DNA of 64,000 nucleotides from Flavobacterium segetis (GCF_900129575.1 NZ_FQWE01000009.1:1-64000); one strand, 5' to 3'; shown: positions 27,732 through 37,129, numbered from the stretch's first letter. Made by a program: numbers and translations. The notes: generated from the letters alone by a model not told the origin.

Positions 27732-29066
27732 ATGAACTATTTAGATAATATTTTGTTTGCCATTCTTTTGTTTTTTGGTTTTGGCTATTTTTATAATAGT
27801 GTTCGAAAAATTCGCAGAAACATTAAACTCGGAATTGAAGTAGATCGTTATGATAACCCAAAAGCACGATGGACTAATATGGCTATGATTGCTCTTGGGC
27901 AATCAAAAATGGTCAAAAAACCTATTGCTGGAATTCTTCACATAATTGTTTACGTAGGATTTATAATTATCAATATCGAACTTTTAGAAATCATTATTGA
28001 TGGACTTTTTGGAACACATAGAATTTTTGCGTTTTTAGGAACGACTTATGATGTATTAATTGCTTCATTTGAAATCTTAGCTGGTTTAGTATTGATAGCT
28101 GTTTTTGCTTTCTGGTCCAGACGAAATGTGATAAAATTAAAACGATTCGTAAGTTCAGATTTAAAAGGTTGGCCTAAAAATGATGGTAATTACATACTTT
28201 ATTTTGAGGTAGTTATTATGACACTATTTCTATTGATGAATGCCTCGGATTTGCATTTACAAAATGTTCCAGGTGGTTTTTCTCATTACATTCCAGTAGG
28301 TGTTTTTCCTATTAGTCAATTCATAGAGCCTATTTTTAATGGCTTATCTAATGAATTAGTGATGGTTTTATATGAGGTTTTCTGGTGGTTCCATATTGCC
28401 GGAATCTTAATTTTTATGAATTACTTGTATTTTTCGAAACACCTACATATTCTTCTTGCGTTTCCAAATACTTATTTTGCAAATCTTCACCCACAGGGGC
28501 AATTCGATAATTTAGAATCAGTTACTAAAGAGGTAAAGTTAATGATGGATCCAAATGTCGATCCTTTTGCGGCAGCACCTGTAGATGAGAATGCTACAGT
28601 GAGTAAATTTGGCGCAAGCGATATCCAAGACCTAAATTGGGTTCAATTGCTAAATGCTTATACGTGCACTGAATGTGGCAGATGTACTTCGGCTTGTCCT
28701 GCAAATATTACTGGTAAAAAGCTATCTCCTCGTAAAATTATGATGGATACTAGGGATAGAATGGAAGAAGTAGGTAGAAATATTGATGCTAACAAAGGAG
28801 TTTTTGTCCCAGATAACAAGTCACTACTCAACGATTACATCACACCTGAAGAACTTTGGGCTTGTACCTCATGTAATGCTTGTGTTGAAGAATGTCCCGT
28901 AAATATAAGTCCATTATCTATTATCATGGATATGCGTCGTTATTTAGTAATGGAACAAAGTGCAGCTCCAATGCCTGTTAATGCTATGATGACCAACATT
29001 GAAAACAATGGTGCGCCGTGGCAATACAATCAGCAAGATCGATTGAACTGGAAAAACGAAAATTAG
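27732..29066 (+). CDS. membrane-bound (Fe-S)-binding oxidoreductase subunit, two 4Fe-4S clusters
   Basis: This 444-residue protein has hydrophobic segments at about 5-22, 66-88, 105-128, 155-175 and 208-232, resembling a NarI/HdrE-like cytochrome-b-type membrane part. A soluble ferredoxin domain follows. Two 4Fe-4S motifs are seen: C312-x2-C315-x2-C318-x3-C322 and C378-x2-C381-x2-C384-x3-C388. The next gene encodes a CCG-domain subunit, so the pair looks like an HdrE/HdrC plus HdrB type module that passes electrons between quinones and a soluble donor. The natural donor is unknown. It starts 5 bases after mlaD. Confidence 0.88.
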   Translation: MNYLDNILFAILLFFGFGYFYNSVRKIRRNIKLGIEVDRYDNPKARWTNMAMIALGQSKMVKKPIAGILHIIVYVGFIIINIELLEIIIDGLFGTHRIFAFLGTTYDVLIASFEILAGLVLIAVFAFWSRRNVIKLKRFVSSDLKGWPKNDGNYILYFEVVIMTLFLLMNASDLHLQNVPGGFSHYIPVGVFPISQFIEPIFNGLSNELVMVLYEVFWWFHIAGILIFMNYLYFSKHLHILLAFPNTYFANLHPQGQFDNLESVTKEVKLMMDPNVDPFAAAPVDENATVSKFGASDIQDLNWVQLLNAYTCTECGRCTSACPANITGKKLSPRKIMMDTRDRMEEVGRNIDANKGVFVPDNKSLLNDYITPEELWACTSCNACVEECPVNISPLSIIMDMRRYLVMEQSAAPMPVNAMMTNIENNGAPWQYNQQDRLNWKNEN

Positions 29067-29112
29067 ACTTATTTAAATTGGTTTCGTAGCCTTTTAAAAA
29101 AAAATAGAAAGT

Positions 29113-29904
29113 ATGTCAGAGAATTTAATAGTGCCAACAATGGCCGAAATGTTAGCTCAAGGGAAACAACCAGAAGTTTTATTTTGGGTAGGTTGCGCTG
29201 GGAGTTTTGATGATAGAGCAAAAAAAATCACAAAAGCATTTGTAAAAATACTAAATAGGTCAAATGTTTCGTTTGCCGTATTAGGAACTGAGGAAAGTTG
29301 CACGGGAGATCCAGCCAAAAGAGCTGGAAACGAATTTTTATTCCAAATGCAAGCGATGATGAATATAGAGGTTTTAAATGCATACGAAGCAAAGAAAATT
29401 GTTACCGCTTGCCCTCATTGTTTTAACACACTTAAGAATGAGTATCCAGAATTAGGTGGGAAATATGAAGTGGTTCATCACACTGAATTTCTAAAATCAT
29501 TACTAGACGATGGGAGATTAACGATTGAAGGTGGACAGTTTAAAGGGAAAAGGATTACTTTTCACGATCCTTGCTACTTAGGTAGAGCTAATAATATTTA
29601 TGAAGCTCCTAGAGATTTGATTCGCAAATTAGATGCTGAATTAGTTGAAATGAAACGTTCTAAAGCCAATGGACTTTGTTGTGGTGCTGGCGGTGCTCAG
29701 ATGTTCAAAGATGCTGAGCCAGGAAATAAAGAGATTAATATTGAACGAACAGAAGATGCTTTAGAAACTAAAGCTGATATAATTGCTGCTGGTTGTCCTT
29801 TTTGTAATACGATGATGACTGACGGAATTAAAAATAAAGAAAAAGAAGGCGATGTAAAAGTTATGGATATTGCAGAACTTATTGCTAACGCTCAAGACTT
29901 ATAG
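29113..29904 (+). CDS. (Fe-S)-binding protein with cysteine-rich CCG domains (HdrB/GlpC-like)
   Basis: This 263-residue soluble protein has the cysteine-rich pattern of heterodisulfide reductase subunit B, GlpC and LutA. There is CPHC at 100-103, HDPCYLGR with C154, a CCGAGG at 189-194 and CPFC at 228-231, plus C28 and C63. Such domains bind an unusual Fe-S cluster and act as the catalytic partner of ferredoxin-type subunits. It follows the membrane Fe-S protein by 46 bases and is surely its partner. The reaction is not known. Confidence 0.9.
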   Translation: MSENLIVPTMAEMLAQGKQPEVLFWVGCAGSFDDRAKKITKAFVKILNRSNVSFAVLGTEESCTGDPAKRAGNEFLFQMQAMMNIEVLNAYEAKKIVTACPHCFNTLKNEYPELGGKYEVVHHTEFLKSLLDDGRLTIEGGQFKGKRITFHDPCYLGRANNIYEAPRDLIRKLDAELVEMKRSKANGLCCGAGGAQMFKDAEPGNKEINIERTEDALETKADIIAAGCPFCNTMMTDGIKNKEKEGDVKVMDIAELIANAQDL

Positions 29905-29938
29905 TTTTTTTTCTTTCTTCATTTAAAATTAAAAAATC

Positions 29939-30421
29939 ATGTACATTCCTTTTGAAAATATGCCCGAAGAATCCAAAATTTGGATTTATCAATCGAATAG
30001 AAAATTTTCGGATGCCGAATTTTCTGAAATAGAAAATGCTTTACAAGATTTTCTTAAAGATTGGGCCGCTCATGGCACTAGTTTAGAATCTTCCTATTTA
30101 TTAAAATACAATCGATTTATAATAATCGCTGTCAATCAGGACGTTCAGTCGGCTACAGGATGTTCTATCGATTCTTCAGTGGAGTTTATCCAAAGTCTTG
30201 AGCAAAAATATTCAGTTGATTTATTAGATAAAATGAATGTCACTTTCAAACTTGGAGAACATATTGCGCACAAACCATTGATAGATTTTAAAAAGATGGT
30301 CAAGGATAAAGCCGTTACTGAAAACACAATAGTTTTTAATAATTTGGTAAATAATGTTGAAGAATTCAATGAATCATGGGAGGTTCCGGCAATGGATAGT
30401 TGGCATAGTCGTTTCTTCTAA
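29939..30421 (+). CDS. conserved flavobacterial protein, often mislabelled ABC transporter ATPase
   Basis: This 160-residue cytoplasmic protein matches, from memory, a Bacteroidota family annotated as ABC transporter ATPase. The sequence contains no Walker A, no Walker B and no LSGGQ, so that name is unsupported. The visible pattern is MYIPFENMPEESKIWIYQSN at the start, LKDWAAHG near 38-45, ATGCSIDSSVEFI near 70-82 and a C-terminal PAMDSWHSRFF. The conserved GCSID could hold a functional cysteine. It lies 34 bases after the Fe-S pair and 15 bases before the GH3C/serine hydrolase gene, so it may belong to the same transcript. Function unknown. Confidence 0.8.
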   Translation: MYIPFENMPEESKIWIYQSNRKFSDAEFSEIENALQDFLKDWAAHGTSLESSYLLKYNRFIIIAVNQDVQSATGCSIDSSVEFIQSLEQKYSVDLLDKMNVTFKLGEHIAHKPLIDFKKMVKDKAVTENTIVFNNLVNNVEEFNESWEVPAMDSWHSRFF

Positions 30422-30436
30422 AAATAGACACAAATT

Positions 30437-32473
30437 TTGCAAAAAATAGACATCAAAATACATTTATTTTATGTCTTATTTTTTTTTACCGCCATTACAT
30501 ATGCTGGTAAAAAAATTAATAAGGATAAATTTATTTTAGCCAGCTTTCTATCTATTTCTAAAAAGTTAGACAATAGAGTCCATTTTAATAGCCCTGTATA
30601 TTTTAAATTGGCTGTACAAGATACAGTAAGGAAAGTAGTTAAATCTAAATATAGAGTTGGGTCACAGGAACATAAATTTATTAAAGGGATTGATAGTACA
30701 GCAATCAGAAATATTTCAGTAAAAGATGATTTTCAATATGAGTTTTATGAAAACTCGATTACTGTTTTGACTAATATAAATGCGATTATACCCGTAAAAA
30801 ATTTAGATCAACAAAAAATTGCTTACGTAAAAATAGGAGATGCTATTAATGATGATTTTGTTTCAACTCTACAAAAGTATGCTGATGTTACCGTTATTGA
30901 AGATAAAAATATTGATAGTTTACAATTTAAATTAGCACGTTTTTCAACAGTAATCATTGGATATCATGCAATAGATAATAGCTTGAAAAATTATAATTTA
31001 AGCATAGATCAAATTTCTAAAATAAAATTTTTAGCGCGCAATAATAACGTTATTATGAATGTTTTTGCGAATCCATATTGTCTTTCAGCATTGGATAGTT
31101 TTGATGATATTGAAGGTTTAATCGTATCATATCAAAATAAAAAAGTATCTCAAATTGTGTCTGCAGAATTAATTTTTGGAGCAATTCAATCTAAAGGAAA
31201 ATTACCATTTTCGATTAGCACTCATTTTAAAAGTAATAACGGACTTTCCACAGAAAAGCTAGATCGATTAGGATTTACATCTGCTGAAAATGTGGGAATG
31301 GATGCTGTGGTTTTATCTAAAATAGATTTAATTGCAAATAGGGCTATTGATTCAAAAATGACTCCAGGAATTCAAATACTAGTAGCTCGAAAAGGCAAAG
31401 TTATTTACCAGAAATCATTTGGCTATCACACTTATGACAATATCATAAAAGTCCAAAATTCAGATATTTATGATATTGCATCGTTAACAAAAATTATGGC
31501 TACTTTACCAAATGTGATGTTGCAATACGATCAAAAAAAAATAAGTTTAGAATCAACTTTAGCAGAAATGGCACCACTCTTTTTGGGATCCAATAAGCAG
31601 AATATCAATCTAAAAGATTTATTATCTCATTATGCAGGCTTAGCTGCTGGGATACCATTTTATAAAGAGGCGATGAGTTTATCCAAGGTACCTTCGAAAC
31701 TTTACTTTAGAAAAAAAATAGAAACTGATTATTCAAAACAGTTGGGAGACAGTTTATTTATAAAAAATGATTTTAGTGAAATTATGATGAAATTGATCGT
31801 TGATAGTAAATTATCTTTGAAAAAAGAATACAAATACAGCGATCTTACTTTTATGATTTTAAAGTACTATTTAGAGCAAACAACAGGAAAAACATTAGAT
31901 GTATTAATTCAAGATAATTTTTATAAATCTTTAGGGATGAATAATTCAAGTTTTAATCCGCTCACAAAATTTGATAAAAACCGAATACCGCCCACAGAAA
32001 CGGATAATTATTTTCGTTATCAACTACTGCAAGGATATGTCAATGATTTATCTGCAGCACTAGAGGGCGGAGTTTCAGGACATGCTGGAATGTTTTCTAA
32101 TGCAATGGATCTTGCTAAATTAATGCAGCTTTACTTGCAAAAGGGTAGTTACGGAAACCAGCGTTATTTTAGCGAAAAAACTTTTGATGATTTTAATACT
32201 TGTTACTTTTGTGCAGAGGGAAATAGAAGAGGTGCCGGTTTTGATAAACCACAACTAGGTAAAGAAGGACCCACTTGTGGTTGTGCATCAATGACAAGTT
32301 TTGGTCATACAGGATATACTGGGACAATGGCTTGGGCTGATCCTGAAAATCAAATAGTGTACATATTTTTATCAAATAGAACATTTCCAGTAGCCACAAC
32401 TAATCGTTTGTCAAAAGCAAATATTCGTGAGGACATTCAAAAAGTTATTTATGAATCAATTTTCCATAATTAG
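30437..32473 (+). CDS. serine hydrolase (beta-lactamase class C fold) fused to a GH3 C-terminal domain, GH3 barrel missing
   Basis: The 678-residue protein has a signal peptide (about 1-23), about 40 residues I cannot place, then a GH3 C-terminal-like domain (about 63-265; KSKYRVG, SITVLTNINAIIPVKN). A class C-type serine hydrolase follows (about 290-675) with the full triad S349-L-T-K352, Y467-S-D and H624-T-G. Full-length flavobacterial relatives, as I recall them, are about 970 residues and begin with the GH3 TIM barrel that carries the glycosidase nucleophile. Here that barrel is absent, so glycosidase activity is not expected, while the peptidase/esterase half looks intact. Start is TTG at 30437. 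Confidence 0.82.
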   Translation: MQKIDIKIHLFYVLFFFTAITYAGKKINKDKFILASFLSISKKLDNRVHFNSPVYFKLAVQDTVRKVVKSKYRVGSQEHKFIKGIDSTAIRNISVKDDFQYEFYENSITVLTNINAIIPVKNLDQQKIAYVKIGDAINDDFVSTLQKYADVTVIEDKNIDSLQFKLARFSTVIIGYHAIDNSLKNYNLSIDQISKIKFLARNNNVIMNVFANPYCLSALDSFDDIEGLIVSYQNKKVSQIVSAELIFGAIQSKGKLPFSISTHFKSNNGLSTEKLDRLGFTSAENVGMDAVVLSKIDLIANRAIDSKMTPGIQILVARKGKVIYQKSFGYHTYDNIIKVQNSDIYDIASLTKIMATLPNVMLQYDQKKISLESTLAEMAPLFLGSNKQNINLKDLLSHYAGLAAGIPFYKEAMSLSKVPSKLYFRKKIETDYSKQLGDSLFIKNDFSEIMMKLIVDSKLSLKKEYKYSDLTFMILKYYLEQTTGKTLDVLIQDNFYKSLGMNNSSFNPLTKFDKNRIPPTETDNYFRYQLLQGYVNDLSAALEGGVSGHAGMFSNAMDLAKLMQLYLQKGSYGNQRYFSEKTFDDFNTCYFCAEGNRRGAGFDKPQLGKEGPTCGCASMTSFGHTGYTGTMAWADPENQIVYIFLSNRTFPVATTNRLSKANIREDIQKVIYESIFHN

Positions 32474-32484
32474 TAGAAAATAAT

Positions 32485-33105
32485 ATGGAATTTAAAATTT
32501 CAAAAGAAAATTATTTTACGCGGAATATATTTTTAGTTATCTTTTTGCTTTTTACTTTTATCACGAATTCACAAAATTTTGATATTAATACATTACGAGA
32601 TATTAATTTAAATAGAAATAGTTCGTTAGATCCCACATTCAAAACTGTCACAAATAGCGTTGTACCAATAAGTCTAGGTACTCCAGTTATCATTTACGCG
32701 GTGGGACTTATCAAAAAAGATAGCACTGTAAAAAAGCAAGCAATATTTATTGGTGAAACATTTTTAGTATCAGCATTCATCACTACCGCTTTAAAACAAA
32801 TTGCAAAAAGAGAACGACCATTTAATAAATATTCTGACTTAGATCAAGCAACTTCAGCGACAGGATATTCATTTCCTTCCGGCCATACCTCTACAGCCTT
32901 TGCAACAGCAACATCTTTAAGTATGGAATATCCAAGATGGTATGTAATTGTACCATCATTTGTATGGGCAGGAGCTGTAGGATATTCTAGAATGCACTTA
33001 GGGGTCCATTATCCATCTGATGTTATTGCAGGAGCAATTATAGGAAGTGGATCAGCATATTTAAGTTACAAAGTAAATAAGTGGATATACAAAAGGAAAA
33101 TTTAA
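32485..33105 (+). CDS. PAP2 superfamily membrane phosphatase
   Basis: The 206-residue protein carries the three PAP2 motifs: KQIAKRERP, SFPSGHTS and SRMHLGVHYPSD. It has an N-terminal hydrophobic segment (about 13-28), probably a signal peptide or anchor, and several later hydrophobic segments. Such enzymes remove phosphate from undecaprenyl-PP, lipid A or phosphatidate in the membrane; which one is unknown. It lies 11 bases after the GH3C/serine hydrolase gene and is the last gene of a long plus-strand run. Confidence 0.9.
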   Translation: MEFKISKENYFTRNIFLVIFLLFTFITNSQNFDINTLRDINLNRNSSLDPTFKTVTNSVVPISLGTPVIIYAVGLIKKDSTVKKQAIFIGETFLVSAFITTALKQIAKRERPFNKYSDLDQATSATGYSFPSGHTSTAFATATSLSMEYPRWYVIVPSFVWAGAVGYSRMHLGVHYPSDVIAGAIIGSGSAYLSYKVNKWIYKRKI

Positions 33106-33466
33106 AAAATGAAAAGGCGATATTTATGTTATTCTAGATATAATAGTTTTTTAAAAATGCTATTTAATTTTTTCTTTCAAAGTTTTCTGAGCATAATTTG
33201 GCATTAATTAGAATATATTTAAGAAATCATTTTACACATATAATTATGAATTTTACTTATGAATTTGATTTCTTGTTTGTTTAATTTCGAACCAGAATTG
33301 TACGATTTATAAAGTAGTAGTGGATTCAGAATACAGGTTTATAAATCATTTTTTTTATCTTGGAACATTGATGTAAATTTTTCAAACAGAATTTCGATTT
33401 CATTAAATAAAAAAAATAAATATACCACATTCGCATTGAGAGAAAGACGATTCAAATAAGAATAAT
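33106..33466. other. 361-bp AT-rich intergenic stretch, no gene seen
   Basis: No open frame, hairpin or RNA is recognised between the PAP2 gene and the metal ATPase gene. A TAnnTTTG promoter for the ATPase was not found. Confidence 0.45.
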
Positions 33467-35446
33467 ATGTTAAATAAAAAAAATGAAGATTCGTCTTCTG
33501 GCTGTTGCTCCTTAGATCTAGAGTCAACTAATCACATTGAGCACAGCGACAATGATGGTCATAATCACGATCACAACAATTTTGCTGGAAGTTTGACTCA
33601 ATTATTTTTACCTTCAATTATCAGCGCTATTTTATTAGTGACAGCTTTATCATTTGATAATTTCTTTCCTCAATCTTGGTTTGATGGATGGATTAGAATT
33701 GTTTGGTATATAGTTGCTTACATTCCAGTAGGACTTCCAGTATTTAGGGAAGCTTTACAAAGTATGAGAAAGGGCGATTTCTTTTCTGAATTCTTTCTTA
33801 TGAGTATTGCTACTTTCGGCGCTTTTGGTATTGGCCAATATGCTGAAGGTGTGACTGTAATGCTATTTTACGCTATTGGTGAGCTTTTCCAAACATTAGC
33901 TGTCAAAAAAGCAAAATCCAATATTAAATCACTGTTAGATGAACGACCAGATGAAGCTACAGTTATAGAAGGGCAGACCGTTATTCTAAAAAAAGCAGCA
34001 TTAGTTAATATAGGTGAATTTATTGAATTGAAACCAGGAGAAAAATTAGCACTTGATGGCATTTTAGTTTCAGATCAGGCTACTTTTAACACAGCTGCTT
34101 TAACTGGGGAAAGCAAACCTGATTCTAAGTTAAAAGGCGATGTGATTCTTGCTGGAATGATAAATTTGAATTCTGTGGTCCGTGTCGAAGTAACTACAGC
34201 TTTTAAGGATAGTAAATTATCTAAAATTCTAGAAATGGTGCAAGAGGCAACCACTAAAAAAGCACCTACAGAGTTGTTTATTAGGAAGTTTGCCAAAATT
34301 TATACGCCTATAGTCGTATATCTTGCTTTAGCGATTTGTCTTGTTCCAATATTATTTGTAGATAATTATATATTTAAAGACTGGCTGTATCGAGCACTTA
34401 TTTTTCTTGTAATTTCCTGTCCTTGTGCATTAGTTATTTCTATCCCGCTAGGTTACTTTGGCGGAATTGGAGCAGCAAGTAAAAACGGAATTTTATTTAA
34501 AGGCTCTACATTTTTAGATCTTATGGCTGCGATTCAAGTTGTGGTGATGGATAAGACGGGAACTTTAACTCAGGGCGTTTTCAAAGTTCAGCATGTGGTT
34601 GCCGTTGGAATCACTCAAGAGGAATTAATAAATTACACCGCTGCAATTGAATCTAAATCTACACATCCCGTTGGTTCAGCAATTATTGAATATGCTGCTT
34701 CTAAAAATAATAGTTTTGTTGTATCGGATGTAAATGAAATTCCTGGATTAGGACTTAAAGGCGTAGTGAATAATAAAGAAATCTTGGTGGGAAGTCCTAA
34801 GTTAATGCTTAAGTATAAAATCGAATACGATACCACACTTGATGCAATTCCTTACACGACTATTGTAGTAGCTATAAATCAAAAGTATGTTGGCCATTTT
34901 ATTATTGCTGATCAAATAAAAGAGGATGCTAAAAATGCGATTGATAGTTTACATAAATTAAAGATTAAAACTATAGTTTTATCTGGAGATAATCAAGCTG
35001 TCGTTGATGCTGTAGCTAAAGATTTAAATATTGATCAAGCTTTTGGTGATTTATTGCCTGAAGATAAAGTCGAAAAGGTAGAAGCTTTAATAAACCAAAA
35101 ATATAAAGTGGCATTTGTGGGTGATGGTGTCAATGATGCTCCGGTTATAGCTCTCGCAGATGTAGGAATTGCAATGGGCGGTTTAGGCAGTGATGCTACA
35201 ATTGAAACTGCTGATATTGTGATTCAAAATGATCAGCCAAGCAAAATAGTAACGGCAATAATTATTGGAAGAAAAACAAAACAAATAGTCTGGCAAAATA
35301 TTACTCTTGCTTTTGCAGTGAAATTACTTGTCTTAGCACTTGGAGCAGGAGGTTTAGCTACAATGTGGGAAGCTATTTTTGCTGATGTGGGCGTAGCTCT
35401 ACTGGCAATATTAAATGCTGTGAGAATTCAAAGAATGAAGTTTTAA
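33467..35446 (+). CDS. heavy-metal translocating P1B-type ATPase (Zn/Cd/Pb exporter type)
   Basis: This 659-residue pump has TGES at 213-216, the membrane metal site CPC at 318-320, the phosphorylation site DKTGT with D362, and the GDGVNDAP hinge motif. The CPC motif together with a late aspartate-containing membrane segment fits a Zn/Cd/Pb exporter (ZntA/CadA-like). The N-terminus has no HMA domain; instead it shows a short CC pair (C13-C14) and a His/Asp-rich stretch (about 23-37; HSDNDGHNHDHNN) that could bind zinc. No MerR or ArsR regulator gene is adjacent. Confidence 0.92.
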   Translation: MLNKKNEDSSSGCCSLDLESTNHIEHSDNDGHNHDHNNFAGSLTQLFLPSIISAILLVTALSFDNFFPQSWFDGWIRIVWYIVAYIPVGLPVFREALQSMRKGDFFSEFFLMSIATFGAFGIGQYAEGVTVMLFYAIGELFQTLAVKKAKSNIKSLLDERPDEATVIEGQTVILKKAALVNIGEFIELKPGEKLALDGILVSDQATFNTAALTGESKPDSKLKGDVILAGMINLNSVVRVEVTTAFKDSKLSKILEMVQEATTKKAPTELFIRKFAKIYTPIVVYLALAICLVPILFVDNYIFKDWLYRALIFLVISCPCALVISIPLGYFGGIGAASKNGILFKGSTFLDLMAAIQVVVMDKTGTLTQGVFKVQHVVAVGITQEELINYTAAIESKSTHPVGSAIIEYAASKNNSFVVSDVNEIPGLGLKGVVNNKEILVGSPKLMLKYKIEYDTTLDAIPYTTIVVAINQKYVGHFIIADQIKEDAKNAIDSLHKLKIKTIVLSGDNQAVVDAVAKDLNIDQAFGDLLPEDKVEKVEALINQKYKVAFVGDGVNDAPVIALADVGIAMGGLGSDATIETADIVIQNDQPSKIVTAIIIGRKTKQIVWQNITLAFAVKLLVLALGAGGLATMWEAIFADVGVALLAILNAVRIQRMKF

Positions 35447-35473
35447 ACAAAAATGACTTTTAACTTAAAATTG

Positions 35474-35497
35474 AATAGCATTTCACTGCTATTTTAG
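35474..35497 (+). terminator. weak hairpin after the metal ATPase gene
   Basis: A 7-bp stem, AATAGCA (35474-35480) with TGCTATT (35487-35493), has a 6-base loop and is followed by TTAG and a T-rich run. The stem is AT-rich, so it could also be a chance hairpin in the bshA leader. Confidence 0.35.
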
Positions 35498-35524
35498 TAT
35501 TTTCGTTATCATTAAATTAAATAC

Positions 35525-36658
35525 ATGAAAATTGCAATAGTTTGTTATCCCACTTTTGGCGGTAGTGGTGTTGTCGCTACAGAATTAGGGCTAGAATTAG
35601 CACGTCGAGGACATGAAATCCACTTCATAACCTACAGTCAACCAGTTCGATTAGCTCTTTTAAGCCCTAACGTGCATTACCACGAAGTAAATGTTCCTGA
35701 ATATGCATTATTCCATTATCAACCGTATGAACTGGCTTTATCAAGTAAATTAGTTGATATGGTTAAGCTATATAAAATAGAACTGCTTCATGTGCATTAT
35801 GCAATTCCACATGCCTACGCAGGTTATATGGCTAAACAAATGCTAAAAGATGAAGGTATAGATATTCCTATGGTTACAACCTTACACGGAACTGATATAA
35901 CACTTGTTGGTAATCATCCGTTTTATAAGCCAGCAGTTACATTTAGTATTAACAAATCAGATTTTGTTACTTCGGTTTCCCAAAGTTTAAAAGAGGATAC
36001 ACTGAAGTTATTTAACATCACTAATGAAATTGAGGTTATTCCTAATTTTATAGAATTGAATAAAACTGAAAAAGAGGTCGATTCTCCCTGCCAGCGCTCC
36101 GTTATGGCTAAACCAACGGAGCGTATTATAACTCATATAAGTAATTTCAGGAAAGTGAAAAGAATTCCTGATGTTATTAAGATTTTTTATAATATTCAAA
36201 AAGAAATTCCTGCTAAATTAATGATGGTGGGTGATGGTCCTGAAAAAGAAAAAGCAGAGTATTTATGTCAAGAATTAGGAATTGAAGATAAAGTCATTTT
36301 TTTTGGGAATAGTAATGAAATTGACGAAATTTTATGCTTAACTGATTTATTCTTGCTTCCCTCAGAGACAGAAAGTTTTGGGTTAGCTGCTCTTGAGGCG
36401 ATGGCGTGTGGAGTTCCAGTTATTTCAAGTAATTCAGGCGGATTATCAGAGGTTAACTTTCAAGGAATTTCAGGATATCTAAGCGATGTAGGTAATGTAG
36501 AAGAAATGGCTGAAAACGCATTAAAAATTTTAGGTGATGATACAACTCTTTTCCGATTTAAAGAAAATGCACTAGTCGTTGCAAAACAATTTGATATTAA
36601 AAACATTTTACCACTTTACGAAGCTTTGTACCAAAAAGCAATTAATAAGTATAAATAA
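35525..36658 (+). CDS. bshA: N-acetyl-alpha-D-glucosaminyl L-malate synthase BshA
   Basis: BshA joins UDP-GlcNAc and L-malate, the first step of bacillithiol synthesis. The 377-residue GT4 glycosyltransferase shows the family opening CYPTFGGSGVVATELG, the HVHYAIPHA and TLHGTDITLVG motifs and the C-terminal donor-site run LLPSETESFGLAALEAMACG. The length is normal. No bshB or bshC lies in the window. A PrcB-like lipoprotein gene follows 40 bases later on the same strand. Confidence 0.95.
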   Translation: MKIAIVCYPTFGGSGVVATELGLELARRGHEIHFITYSQPVRLALLSPNVHYHEVNVPEYALFHYQPYELALSSKLVDMVKLYKIELLHVHYAIPHAYAGYMAKQMLKDEGIDIPMVTTLHGTDITLVGNHPFYKPAVTFSINKSDFVTSVSQSLKEDTLKLFNITNEIEVIPNFIELNKTEKEVDSPCQRSVMAKPTERIITHISNFRKVKRIPDVIKIFYNIQKEIPAKLMMVGDGPEKEKAEYLCQELGIEDKVIFFGNSNEIDEILCLTDLFLLPSETESFGLAALEAMACGVPVISSNSGGLSEVNFQGISGYLSDVGNVEEMAENALKILGDDTTLFRFKENALVVAKQFDIKNILPLYEALYQKAINKYK

Positions 36659-36698
36659 GTCATTTCTATTCAGAGTGACATTATTAATCGCATCACAA

Positions 36699-37127
36699 AT
36701 GAAAAAAATCATTTTTCTTTTTACAGTGGGAATTTTATCTTCATGCAGCACAACTACTTTAAAAACCGTGAGTAGCAATAAACTCTATGAAATATTAAAT
36801 CAGCAATCGTATGGCGGAGCAACTATTCAATTTTACGAAATTTTATCTGAAAGTAATGAAATCAAAATGCTTCTTAATGACGAAAATTTAAAACGAAAAA
36901 TTACTCCAATTGATGTTCATCAAGCTAATTTTATTATTTTAAATATGGGCGAAAAGCCTACGGGAGGATATAGTATTGGGATTGACAATGTAGAGGAAAC
37001 GGTTGATACAATTGTTATAAAAGTTAAAATTATTAATCCAGAGGCGGGTAGTATAGTTACTCAATCGCTTACAACTCCTTTTTGCGTCGTTAAAATAAAT
37101 TCTAAAAAGAAAATTATATTCATATAA
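36699..37127 (+). CDS. PrcB-like (protease complex subunit) lipoprotein
   Basis: From the ATG at 36699 the protein has 142 residues with a lipoprotein signal (GILSSC, C16). The middle has the MGEKPTGGYSIGID motif that marks the PrcB C-terminal domain, and a short beta-rich end follows. PrcB was named from the dentilisin complex of Treponema; here a protease partner is not visible, and the role is likely small-molecule or protein binding at the envelope. The open frame extends upstream into bshA, but the lipoprotein signal decides the start. Confidence 0.82.
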   Translation: MKKIIFLFTVGILSSCSTTTLKTVSSNKLYEILNQQSYGGATIQFYEILSESNEIKMLLNDENLKRKITPIDVHQANFIILNMGEKPTGGYSIGIDNVEETVDTIVIKVKIINPEAGSIVTQSLTTPFCVVKINSKKKIIFI

Positions 37128-37129
37128 AA

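Noticed and set aside
35474..35497. Operator for metal control in front of bshA
   Set aside because: The short AT-rich hairpin could be a terminator or chance; no regulator gene or second copy supports an operator.
36579..36698. Upstream extension of the PrcB-like frame overlapping the end of bshA
   Set aside because: The lipoprotein signal begins at the ATG at 36699, and the extension lies within bshA in another frame.
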